This document shows, one piece after another, positions 8,735 to 16,769 of a stretch of DNA of 64,000 nt. Origin of the DNA: JAABVY01 sp964496505. GTDB lineage: Bacteria; Zixibacteria; MSB-5A5; JAABVY01. The stretch spans positions 1 to 64,000 of the forward strand of contig CAZBZV010000009.1 in NCBI GenBank assembly GCA_964496505.1, in the 5' to 3' direction. How positions within the stretch are numbered: the stretch's first letter is position 1; the number at the start of each line of letters is the position of its first letter. The position numbers were made by a program, and so were the translations under genes. A model generated the notes under the pieces. It searched no databases. It saw only the letters and a program-made list of their open reading frames with translations, and was not told the DNA's origin.

Positions 8735-9090
8735 TTCAACATCTCCAGCGCTTCATCAACCGAAATCTCGCCCTTGTCCAGTCGCTTCAAAACATCGCTT
8801 TTTGAGGGCGCGGCATCGAGCTGAACGAATTCTAACTGCCGGGCAATTTTTTTCAGCCGGCTTTTTATGGTTGGATAGCTGACCCCAAAAAGCCTTTCGG
8901 TCTCTTTAATCGAGCCGTCAGACTGGATAAACGCCGTGACAAAAATCTGATCCTGCATGGAGAGTTTGGCCAGAGGGGGGAGTTCAAACGCCCCCTCGAT
9001 AGCAATATCGGAATTCTCCAACAGCACCCTTTCAACCACAAACTCTTTATCCTGAGTCAGATTTGTCAATTCCTGCCAGTTTTGAGCCAT
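8731..9090 (-). CDS. DUF2089-family regulator
   Basis: 119 residues from the ATG at 9090, preceded by AGGAGG. A longer in-frame start at 9132 lacks a site. The centre holds a helix-turn-helix-like segment (SDGSIKETERLFGVSYPTIKSRLKKI), and the end holds KSDVLKRLDKGEISVDEALEML, the same short helical repeat as in the third gene of this operon. DUF2089 proteins are predicted transcription factors. The neighbouring AT-rich region is a plausible autoregulatory site. Confidence 0.72.
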   Translation of the reverse strand: MAQNWQELTNLTQDKEFVVERVLLENSDIAIEGAFELPPLAKLSMQDQIFVTAFIQSDGSIKETERLFGVSYPTIKSRLKKIARQLEFVQLDAAPSKSDVLKRLDKGEISVDEALEMLK

Positions 9091-9132
9091 CCGGCCTCCT
9101 TTCCTTAATATTTTCAATATTAATATCGTCAT

Positions 9133-9235
9133 ATAATTATAAATGTCAAGTATAAAATTAATATAATTAATATTTTTATAATATATATTAAATATTATTA
9201 ATTTTAATATGTATTATCGTCATATCCTTAAATAT
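9133..9235. promoter_or_regulatory. Very AT-rich divergent promoter region
   Basis: About 100 bases made almost wholly of A and T (for example TTAATATAATTAATATTTTT) between the DUF2089 operon and the ALDH7 gene. It probably holds the operon promoter and protein-bound curved DNA. No unique -35/-10 assignment is possible because AT hexamers are everywhere. Confidence 0.4.
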
Positions 9236-9363
9236 TCCAAATAGATAGGCTATGCGATTCCGCTTGACAGTCTAATCCGGTTTAATTAATCTTATGTTTC
9301 TAAATCCCGGAGCGGATTTTGGATTAGAAAATATCAATTGTTGCTTTATTGGAGGTCTTTGAA

Positions 9364-10896
9364 ATGAAAATAGACGGTTTGGATGATGTTCTCAAACAGC
9401 TTGAGATCGAAAAAACTAATTACGGCGCCTCGGACGGCCACGAATGGTTCGGGAACGGCCCCGAAACAGACAGCATAAGTCCGATTAACGGCCAGGTCAT
9501 TGCTACGGTCAAGCAGGCCAGCCCGGATGATTACGACCGTATGGTCAAGGCTAACGAAGAGGCATTCAAGACATGGCGTGAGGTTCCAGCACCTAAGCGC
9601 GGCGAGATAGTGCGTCAGTTTGGCCTGGCCTTAAGAGAAAAGAAGGACGCTCTGGGACGTCTGGTTACGATTGAGATGGGCAAATCGCTCCAGGAGGGCT
9701 GGGGCGAGGTGCAGGAAATGATCGACATCTGCGATTATGCCACCGGCCTTTCGCGCATGCTTTACGGCAAACAAACTCATTCCGAGAGGTTCCGCCACAG
9801 AATGTACGAGCAATGGCATCCGCTGGGAGTGGTCGGAATAATATCCGCCTTCAATTTCCCGGTTGCGGTATGGTCATGGAACCTGGGAATTGCTCTGGCC
9901 TGCGGTGACACCTGTATTTGGAAGCCGGCCTCGCATGTGCCGTTGACAGCGATTGCCTGCCAGAAGATATTTGTGAAAGTTATAAAAGAGAATGATCTGC
10001 CGGCCGGAATATCCACTCTATTAATCGGGAAGGGCTCGCAGGTCGGTGAATTGATGCTTACCGACAAGCGTGTGAATCTTGTCAGTTACACAGGCTCGAC
10101 CAAGATCGGCCGTCATATTGGCGAGAAAGTATCCAAACGTTTCGGCAAGACTATTCTCGAACTGGGCGGAAATAACGCCGTGATAGTTACGCCTCATGCT
10201 GAGATGGAGCTTGCAGCCAAATCCATACTTTTCGGTGCGGTCGGAACCGCAGGACAGAGATGTACCAGTACACGCCGTGTTATCGTGGAAAAATCGGTTA
10301 AGGAAGAACTCGTTAATACTTTGAAGGACTATTATGGCCGTGTAACAATCGGCAACCCGCTGGATCAGTCCAAGCTAATGGGGCCGTTGGTTGATAAGGG
10401 CGCGGTCGATATGTATCTGGAGGCTATTGAGATTGTCAAGAAGCAGGGTGGAAAGATGCTCTGGGGCGGAGAGAGGCTGGATCTTGAGGGCGGCTGTTAT
10501 GTTACCCCCTCGGTCGCTGAAGTCAGGCGCGATTTGGAAATAGTCTGCGAGGAGACATTCGCACCGCTTTTATACATCATCGAATATTCCGGGGATATCC
10601 AGAATGCTATAGATATTCAGAACGATGTGCCACAGGGGCTGAGTTCCTCGATCTTTACCAATGATCTGATCGAATCGGAAACATTCCTCGGTCACACCGG
10701 CTCTGACTGTGGAATTGCCAATGTTAATGTCGGTACTTCCGGCGCTGAAATCGGACTTGCCTTCGGCGGAGAGAAAGAGACAGGCGGTGGACGTGAATCG
10801 GGAAGCGATGCATGGAAATGCTACATGCGCCGTCAGTCCAACACCATCAACTGGTCGCGCCAGGCTGAGCTGGCGCAGGGAATCAAATTCGACTAA
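9364..10896 (+). CDS. Aldehyde dehydrogenase, ALDH7 (antiquitin/aminoadipate semialdehyde) family
   Basis: 510 residues from the ATG at 9364 with GGAGG at 9351. NAD(P)-dependent oxidation of an aldehyde, in ALDH7 enzymes typically 2-aminoadipate 6-semialdehyde from lysine breakdown. Visible motifs: IISAFNFPVAVWSWN, the cofactor segment SYTGSTKIGR, the catalytic Glu in LELGGNNAVIV, the nucleophile Cys in GTAGQRCTSTRR (about 295), and the ALDH7-typical end GGEKETGGGRESGSDAWK. No other lysine-degradation gene is nearby, so the physiological aldehyde is unknown. Single gene with its own terminator. Confidence 0.85.
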   Translation: MKIDGLDDVLKQLEIEKTNYGASDGHEWFGNGPETDSISPINGQVIATVKQASPDDYDRMVKANEEAFKTWREVPAPKRGEIVRQFGLALREKKDALGRLVTIEMGKSLQEGWGEVQEMIDICDYATGLSRMLYGKQTHSERFRHRMYEQWHPLGVVGIISAFNFPVAVWSWNLGIALACGDTCIWKPASHVPLTAIACQKIFVKVIKENDLPAGISTLLIGKGSQVGELMLTDKRVNLVSYTGSTKIGRHIGEKVSKRFGKTILELGGNNAVIVTPHAEMELAAKSILFGAVGTAGQRCTSTRRVIVEKSVKEELVNTLKDYYGRVTIGNPLDQSKLMGPLVDKGAVDMYLEAIEIVKKQGGKMLWGGERLDLEGGCYVTPSVAEVRRDLEIVCEETFAPLLYIIEYSGDIQNAIDIQNDVPQGLSSSIFTNDLIESETFLGHTGSDCGIANVNVGTSGAEIGLAFGGEKETGGGRESGSDAWKCYMRRQSNTINWSRQAELAQGIKFD

Positions 10897-10946
10897 AATA
10901 GATTCGGTTTTGGCAAACAAAACATCGCCAATGAGGTTTATAAATG

Positions 10947-10976
10947 CAATCCTCCCATAAAGGGAGGATTGTTTTA
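10947..10976 (+). terminator. Intrinsic terminator of the ALDH7 gene
   Basis: Ten-base stem CAATCCTCCC / GGGAGGATTG with a five-base loop, followed by TTTT. Confidence 0.85.
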
Positions 10977-11003
10977 TTGAAAGAATAATATATAAGGCTT
11001 ACA

Positions 11004-11156
11004 GGTTATGTTGAAAAATCTATTTACAATATATTATCCTGATTTACTTCGTGTCATCCTGAGCGCAGCGAAGGATCTTTTTGATATTCCAACAGGTTCT
11101 TCGGTCATTTCATTTCCTCAGAATGACAGCTATTAGCCTGATTTTTTAACATAGCC
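11004..11156. repeat. Nested inverted-repeat element of 153 bp
   Basis: Outer arms GGTTATGTTGAAAAATC (11004-11020) and GATTTTTTAACATAGCC (11140-11156) are inverted repeats with two mismatches. Inside sits a TCATTCTGAG repeat copy at 11053-11127 (GTCATCCTGAGCGCAGCGAA ... CCTCAGAATGAC). It occupies almost all the gap between the ALDH7 terminator and the next gene. MITE-like, no coding capacity. Confidence 0.7.
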
Positions 11157-11175
11157 GGTACCCGGGGAAGATAAC

Positions 11176-12066
11176 TTGCTTGGTGAAATTGCAGCTCTGG
11201 CAACAGCATTCTGCTGGTCGTTCGGATCGCTCTTCTTTACATCCGGCGGACGTGAAATCGGCGCCCTCAATGTCAATCGAATCCGGTTGATTTTTGGGGT
11301 AATTCTCCTCGGGCTGGCGCTTCTTATTACAGAGGGATGGCTGATTCAGCCGGACGCGCCGATTAAAAATGTCGGCTACCTGGCATTATCCGGCCTTATC
11401 GGTCTTGTTATCGGCGATTCATTTTTATTCACTGCAATGGTTTTGATCGGCCCGCGCTTGACACTCCTGATCTTTTCTCTTTCACCTGCAATCGCGGCCC
11501 TTACTGCCTGGATTTTTATGGGCGAAACATTGGAATTGATGGCGATCGCCGGAATAGCCGTAACCCTTGCTGGCGTCATCTGGGTCAGTGTGGAGCGGCC
11601 AATGAAGGGCGTAAAGCAGGTCAATCAGATTTCCGCTAAAGGTGTAATTCTGGCATTCATGGGCGGCGCCGGTCAGGCGGTGGGGATAGTATTTGCCAAG
11701 ATGGGTATGGCGGATGTTATCGATCCATTGGCCGGGACATTTATCCGTATGCTTGCTTCGGCCACGATTATCTGGTTTATCAGCATACTGACCGGGAAAT
11801 TCGCCCAAACGATTCAGGCCATGCACAACAAAAGAGGCGCGGCATTATCATTCGGAGGCGCGGTATTCGGGCCGTTTCTGGGCGTAACCTTGTCGCTTCT
11901 GGCCGTAAAGTATACCGAAGCGGGAGTGGCAATGGCCATTATGTCAATTGTTCCGGTGCTGGTAATTCCCTGGGTGATGATTTTCTATAAGGAGAAGGTT
12001 TCGATACGAGCTTTTCTGGGCGCTGTGGTGGCGGTGGCCGGAGTCTTTATTCTGTTCCTCCACTGA
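11176..12066 (+). CDS. EamA/DMT-family transporter
   Basis: 296 residues, ten predicted membrane helices arranged as two EamA repeats. The first repeat starts MLGEIAALATAFCWSFGSLF and the second ISAKGVILAFMGGAGQAVG. These are inner-membrane metabolite exporters of the drug/metabolite superfamily; the substrate cannot be told from sequence. The start is TTG at 11176 with GGGGAAG upstream. Its last 20 bases overlap the 3' end of the convergent CBS gene. Confidence 0.8.
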   Translation: MLGEIAALATAFCWSFGSLFFTSGGREIGALNVNRIRLIFGVILLGLALLITEGWLIQPDAPIKNVGYLALSGLIGLVIGDSFLFTAMVLIGPRLTLLIFSLSPAIAALTAWIFMGETLELMAIAGIAVTLAGVIWVSVERPMKGVKQVNQISAKGVILAFMGGAGQAVGIVFAKMGMADVIDPLAGTFIRMLASATIIWFISILTGKFAQTIQAMHNKRGAALSFGGAVFGPFLGVTLSLLAVKYTEAGVAMAIMSIVPVLVIPWVMIFYKEKVSIRAFLGAVVAVAGVFILFLH

Positions 12067-13132
12067 TCTCATCCTCTTCCAGCGAGCTGTCATCCATATG
12101 ACCCCGCCGCCTCAGTCTCTCCAGCCACTGCTTACGTGCCAGCTTACGCATATCCTCCTCGGTGTCGAGCTCGTCGACAATCTCGACACCAAGTAAGGTC
12201 TCTATCACATCCTCGAGAGTGATAATCCCCTCAGTACCGCCGTATTCATCGACCACGAGAAATATCTGCTCCTTGCGCTTAATGAACTCGTCCAGGATTT
12301 TTGTGAGCGATTTTGTCTGAGGCACGACATAAAGGGGAATCACCAGTTCCTCCATGGTCTTATTTTTTTGCCCCTTGAAATACATCTCCATCAGCTTCGA
12401 GCGAAAGACCATCCCCAGGATATTATCGATGTCTTTATCGTAAATTGGAATCTGCGAAAAGCGGATCGGATTATGAGTCTTGACAATCTCCTCCACTGTC
12501 TGATCCTTCTGGAAGGCCAGTATCACTGAACGCGGGGTAAGCACATCTCTGGCATAGATTTTATTCAGCTTGAAGAGGTTTTCGATGATACGTGCCTCTT
12601 TTTTCATCAGCACACCTTCCGTTTCACCGATCTGTGCCAGGGTAAGGAGTTCATCACGGGTTAGAAATGCCTGCCGCCGATTTCGGGTTATTAGAATTGA
12701 AACACCCTTCAGAAGCAAAACAAATGGAAAAGTTATAATTATCAGGAATTGAATTATATATGCTGAAGAGCGTGATAGTTGTTTCCAGTAAACTGCCCCA
12801 AGTACCTTGGGTACTATTTCAGAGAAAACAAGAATCGAAAATGTCAGAACTGCTGAAGTGGCGGCCACCCATTCATTTCCAAAGACCTTTAAAGCTTCCG
12901 CACCCACACCTGCAGCGCCTATGGTATGGGCGATTGTGTTTAATGTTAGAATTGCGGATAAAGGTTGATCCACTTTGCTTTTTTGATTCTTCAGCAGAGC
13001 ACCGCTTCTGTACCCCTTTTTCAATAGAACTCCGATATGCGCTCGGGAGAGTGACAGAAATGTTGCTTCCATCAGCGAGCATAAAAACGACACCAGAAGC
13101 GCCAAGAGGAAATATGAAAATAAAGCGGTCAT
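12047..13132 (-). CDS. CNNM-type transmembrane protein with CBS pair
   Basis: 361 residues. An N-terminal CNNM (DUF21) membrane domain of three to four helices contains SLMEATFLSLSRAHI and FSEIVPKVLG. A CBS pair follows (ARDVLTPRSVILAF, then IFLVVDEYGGTEGIITLEDV). The CorC_HlyC C-terminal domain is missing: the protein ends soon after CBS in a charged tail. The family is linked to Mg2+/divalent cation efflux or resistance. It overlaps the convergent EamA gene by 20 bases. Confidence 0.82.
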   Translation of the reverse strand: MTALFSYFLLALLVSFLCSLMEATFLSLSRAHIGVLLKKGYRSGALLKNQKSKVDQPLSAILTLNTIAHTIGAAGVGAEALKVFGNEWVAATSAVLTFSILVFSEIVPKVLGAVYWKQLSRSSAYIIQFLIIITFPFVLLLKGVSILITRNRRQAFLTRDELLTLAQIGETEGVLMKKEARIIENLFKLNKIYARDVLTPRSVILAFQKDQTVEEIVKTHNPIRFSQIPIYDKDIDNILGMVFRSKLMEMYFKGQKNKTMEELVIPLYVVPQTKSLTKILDEFIKRKEQIFLVVDEYGGTEGIITLEDVIETLLGVEIVDELDTEEDMRKLARKQWLERLRRRGHMDDSSLEEDEISGGTE

Positions 13133-13281
13133 CGGAATACAATCTTCCTTTTGTAATAATTATCGGAATAAAGGGGAATGCGATTATAATTGTCACCGGG
13201 GATTTTCATTTGATTGTATTTTAAAGAATCTGTCTTGTAATGTCAAAGCAAAACAGTTGCAATCAGCCAAACCTGCTTAAA

Positions 13282-13893
13282 TCAAATTTTGGTCAGCTCG
13301 ATTTTGGCATTGGTTGCCGAGATCAACGCCTTTTCGGTCTTTTCTGTCATTGACAACCGTACCATGAATATGATCTCGCCTTTGTCGGTGTAGCTGCTAT
13401 CGACTATTTTAATACCGTCCACCGAAAGAATCCGCAAAATGATGTTGGTCAGGTTGAGGGGAAAACTTACTTTGTATTTTCGAGTTATCAGGACCTCAAC
13501 GATTTTAGCCGAATCGAGAACATTTCGAGCGGCATCTCGATAAGCGCGTTTGAGCCCGCCTGTACCAAGCTTGATTCCGCCGAAATATCGGGATACTACA
13601 ATACCTGTATTAAAAAGCTCCGCGGAGATTATGCTGTCGTAAATCGGTTTTCCGGCCGTGCCCGAGGGCTCACCGGCATCACTGTATCTGAAAATATCCA
13701 TGCCCCCGGACGGATAGATCCGATATCCGTAGCAGTTGTGATTGGCATCGTGAAATTCGCCGGAGATTTTTTCTATTTCGGACTCGGTCTCCTCCTGCGA
13801 TTTGCAGGGAAATGCCGAGGCTATAAATTTCGATCTCTGGATTTTGATTTCCGCCCGTACGGGCTCCCTGATCGTTTTAAAGGAGTCTTCCAA
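13282..13893 (-). CDS. YigZ/IMPACT family protein
   Basis: 203 residues. The N-terminal UPF0029 (IMPACT) domain shows IQRSKFIASAFPC, HDANHNCYGYRI and the signature SDAGEPSGTAGKPI. The C-terminal DUF1949-like domain follows. Members are implicated in translation/ribosome-associated stress, with no certain enzymatic role. The apparent start is TTG at 13893 with GGGAG almost touching it, so the exact start is uncertain. Third gene of dprA-small ORF-yigZ. Confidence 0.85.
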   Translation of the reverse strand: MEDSFKTIREPVRAEIKIQRSKFIASAFPCKSQEETESEIEKISGEFHDANHNCYGYRIYPSGGMDIFRYSDAGEPSGTAGKPIYDSIISAELFNTGIVVSRYFGGIKLGTGGLKRAYRDAARNVLDSAKIVEVLITRKYKVSFPLNLTNIILRILSVDGIKIVDSSYTDKGEIIFMVRLSMTEKTEKALISATNAKIELTKI

Positions 13894-13902
13894 TCTCCCG
13901 AT

Positions 13903-14145
13903 CTATTCCTCTTCTTCTTTCGTTTTGGCCTTGATGAACTGATCTATCAGTCTTTCAAAACGCGCGCCGTAGATCATATCGTATTTATCCATGTCCTCCG
14001 GGATGAGGCTCTCTGCTTCCTCTCTTGTTTTGGCAGCCAGTTCACGCGCTTTCTGTTCGGTCAGATCGCCGCTTTGAATCTCTTCCGCGGTTTGATCGAC
14101 GAGCTTTTTCAGGCTCTGTATTTTTTCTTCTTCAGTCATTGTCAT
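13903..14145 (-). CDS. Small acidic coiled-coil-like protein
   Basis: 80 residues, rich in Glu and Lys, almost entirely helix-forming (EEEKIQSLKKLVDQTAEEI, QKARELAAKTREEAESL), ending KTKEEEE. ATG with GGAG upstream, nine bases after dprA and nine bases before yigZ, so it belongs to this operon. No family recognised; no membrane segment or signal. Confidence 0.6.
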   Translation of the reverse strand: MTMTEEEKIQSLKKLVDQTAEEIQSGDLTEQKARELAAKTREEAESLIPEDMDKYDMIYGARFERLIDQFIKAKTKEEEE

Positions 14146-14154
14146 AGTTATCTC

Positions 14155-15030
14155 CTACAAGCTGTGATCTGAAATCATTTCAGCTTTATTGATGTCCTCC
14201 AATGGTATCGCCCCGTATTCAACCAGCCCCGGATCGACCGGCAGATCCTCTCTGCCGATTGCAAAGAGAAGTTTGCCCAGTTCACGTGCTCGTTCCGCGG
14301 CATTTATAGTACCGCGCGATTTTTTATCGAGTTCTCCGATAACAACCGATTGTGCCAGTCCGACAATTATACGGTTACGGGAAATCAGCCGTCCGGTTGT
14401 TACTTTGGTATTCGGCGGATATTCGGATATCAAAGCGCCATTTTCCAGGAGCTCCTCGGATAGTCTTTTGTTTTCGGGAGGGTAGATGCGGTTGATGCCG
14501 CATCCCAGCACTGCATACGATTTGCCCTCTGCTTTTATGGCTCCCATGTGAGCCGCTGTATCTATCCCCCTTGCCAGACCGGAGACGATTACCGAACCTG
14601 TATCGGCCAAAGTGCTTGAGAAAGCCACTGCGATTTCTATACCCTCTGTCGTAGCTTGAGTAGTACCCACGATCGCAATGGTCTGCTCATCTTCTGCCGG
14701 AAAATGTCCTTTGTGGTACAGCACGAAGGGAGGATTGTTGATCTGCCTTAAAAGATCCGGATAGTGGTCGTCCATTATTGTAACCGTCTCTATCCCATCC
14801 TCGCGGTAGCTTTCAAGATCTTGCCTGATACCGTCCAAATGTCTCTCGATTTCATGTATGACCGCCGCCTTTTTTTTGCTTATTCTGGGGAATTCCGCCA
14901 GATGCGCGATATCGGCATCCACAATATTTTCCAGCGACTGGAAATGCGACAGAAGCATCTGGAAGGTCTTTGATCCGAGTTTCGCCTTTTCACGCAGGGC
15001 GATTAAAAGTTCTTTGTTGTATTCGCTCAT
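14155..15030 (-). CDS. dprA: DNA-processing protein DprA/Smf
   Basis: 291 residues from the ATG at 15030; an in-frame TTG at 15045 has no ribosome site. DprA binds single-stranded DNA and loads RecA in natural transformation. The N-terminal helix-hairpin-helix-like part (HLAEFPRISKKKAAVIHEI) precedes the Rossmann-like DNA_processg_A domain with IAIVGTTQATTEG, the hallmark VSGLARGIDTAAHMGAIK, VLGCGINRIYPPEN and FISRNRIIVGL-like LISRNRIIVGLAQ. The usual C-terminal winged helix is short or missing. First gene of a three-gene operon. Confidence 0.9.
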   Translation of the reverse strand: MSEYNKELLIALREKAKLGSKTFQMLLSHFQSLENIVDADIAHLAEFPRISKKKAAVIHEIERHLDGIRQDLESYREDGIETVTIMDDHYPDLLRQINNPPFVLYHKGHFPAEDEQTIAIVGTTQATTEGIEIAVAFSSTLADTGSVIVSGLARGIDTAAHMGAIKAEGKSYAVLGCGINRIYPPENKRLSEELLENGALISEYPPNTKVTTGRLISRNRIIVGLAQSVVIGELDKKSRGTINAAERARELGKLLFAIGREDLPVDPGLVEYGAIPLEDINKAEMISDHSL

Positions 15031-15169
15031 AAATATCGATTCCAATCGAAATATAAGGTAGCCTCGACTGTGGACTGTGTCAAGGGCAATTAAATTTTCA
15101 TGATCACATGTAGTTTTTGTAACACAATGGTTGGTAAATAGTTTCGATAAATGCCATGTGATTGACAGA

Positions 15170-15706
15170 TCAAAAAACCTCTGCCGAAAAAATTTGGATT
15201 TCAGTCTGTGGATCGCGCCAGGCGTTCTCCGGAAGACCGGCCTTGAGGCAGGTGTGCTTCAAAAATGTGATGCGATCCCATCCGTATTCAGTAGCCACCT
15301 GGGGCAATAGAAGTCCGGAATGGTATCCGTGCTGAAGCATGATGCCGTGTTTGCCAACCTCGATCTGAGCGGGATCGTTAATCTTCTCCAGGGGAGAGAG
15401 CGCGGAAATTTCTATCTCAAGTTTGTCGATTTCATCCTTTGTCAGGGGTGCGAAACGAGGATCTTCAAATGCCGCCGCACGAGCCATCTCGGTAACACTT
15501 TTGTAGAGCGGTTTCATGCCCACCACCAAACCGATACATCCCCGCAAATTGCCATGAGTTTTTAGTGTGACGAATGCCCCGCAGTTGGATTTCAGAGTCT
15601 CGGATTCAATTCCCAGTTCCGGTTCCGGTTCGTTTTCGAATTTGCCCTTGATCGACTCGAGGGCCAATTCTTTCAAATGGTCTTTTTCTTCCTGAGTAAG
15701 GTGCAT
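15170..15706 (-). CDS. amrA: AmmeMemoRadiSam system protein A (AMMECR1 domain)
   Basis: 178 residues, the full AMMECR1 domain: GAFVTLKTHGNLRGCIG, then AFEDPRFAPLTKDE and KHGIMLQHGYHSGLLLPQVA, ending with WRDPQTEIQIF. Part of the AmrA/AmrB(/AmrS) set proposed to act in an unknown RNA or small-molecule modification. It follows amrB after eight bases. The radical-SAM member is not in the window. Confidence 0.88.
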   Translation of the reverse strand: MHLTQEEKDHLKELALESIKGKFENEPEPELGIESETLKSNCGAFVTLKTHGNLRGCIGLVVGMKPLYKSVTEMARAAAFEDPRFAPLTKDEIDKLEIEISALSPLEKINDPAQIEVGKHGIMLQHGYHSGLLLPQVATEYGWDRITFLKHTCLKAGLPENAWRDPQTEIQIFSAEVF

Positions 15707-15714
15707 GGCAGGTA

Positions 15715-16578
15715 CTAATCCGAATAGATTACCGCTCCAAGATATCCCACAACTTCATGGCTGTCGCCGGTGACTTTACCGCTGTCGGACTGACCGGTAA
15801 CGGCGATTCTTTCCGCTCCCAGCTTATGGCAGGCAAGCATTGCCGCAGCCATCGGTCCTCCGCCGCAGGCCTCGGCATTCCCCTTGGCAATTGCTTTATA
15901 CAAACCCTGCGGATCGAAGGCCTCAATTTTGGATCTGATAATAGAATCTTTTTGCGCGGCGATTTCCGAGGAGTAGAAATGCGACAGGTCGGTCGAGGCA
16001 ACTATCAACGAATCGGTCCCTTTCAAACCGGCCGCCAGAGCCTCGCTAAGAGCCGATATATTATCCCATTCCTGCTCGCCCATCACAATCGGCACAAGCT
16101 TGAAATCGCCCAGCATGGTCTGCAAAAACGGAAGCTGGACTTCAAGTGAATGTTCCTGGCGGGTACCGCCACCGGTGTGTCCCTTGTTGGAAAGGTATAC
16201 TTTGGACGAATTTATCTCCGATATTTTAGTTGCGATTTCCTGATCGATAAAGAGTTTGCCCAGCGGAGTGACATAAGCCGAACCGTTATAGACCGAGGCT
16301 CCCTGGAAGAAGGTCGTGTGCGAGGGGGAGATCACTACCACCGTATCGAACTTGCAGCCGTCCAGTTCCTTGAAAGCGGAAGCCGCTATGGCCCCGGAAT
16401 ACATATACCCCGCATGGGGCGCGATTATGCCCTGTACTTTATTGGCAAAAACGGTGCGTTTGGCCTCTGCCAGATAACCGCTGACCGTGCGCGAAAGCTC
16501 CAGCGGATCGCGCGGGTAGAATGTCCCCGCTACTGCCGGATGCCTTTCCTCGTCATGATATGTACCCTGGTTAGCCAT
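15715..16578 (-). CDS. amrB: AmmeMemoRadiSam system protein B (MEMO family)
   Basis: 287 residues, MEMO1-like fold related to non-haem iron dioxygenases. Hallmarks are RHPAVAGTFYPRDP, IIAPHAGYMYSGAIAA, VVVISPSHTTFF, EHSLEVQLPFLQ, ASTDLSHFYS and EACGGGPMAAAMLA. The metal-binding His residues of the family (PHAGY, SHT, LSHF) are present. Upstream gene of the amrB-amrA pair. The reaction is unknown. Confidence 0.9.
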   Translation of the reverse strand: MANQGTYHDEERHPAVAGTFYPRDPLELSRTVSGYLAEAKRTVFANKVQGIIAPHAGYMYSGAIAASAFKELDGCKFDTVVVISPSHTTFFQGASVYNGSAYVTPLGKLFIDQEIATKISEINSSKVYLSNKGHTGGGTRQEHSLEVQLPFLQTMLGDFKLVPIVMGEQEWDNISALSEALAAGLKGTDSLIVASTDLSHFYSSEIAAQKDSIIRSKIEAFDPQGLYKAIAKGNAEACGGGPMAAAMLACHKLGAERIAVTGQSDSGKVTGDSHEVVGYLGAVIYSD

Positions 16579-16769
16579 GTGAATAAGATACGACGAATAT
16601 ATCAGAATTCAAGGTTTTTGTTTTATGAATGGTACGACCATTCCAAAAGCCCCATTTTCATTGACAAAAAAGCTGATTCCGCTATATTTCCATTAAGCCA
16701 TGGACCGACATCCTGTATGTAAAATTGCATATGGATAACCACAAATAAACTACCCCATGGGAGGGGTGA

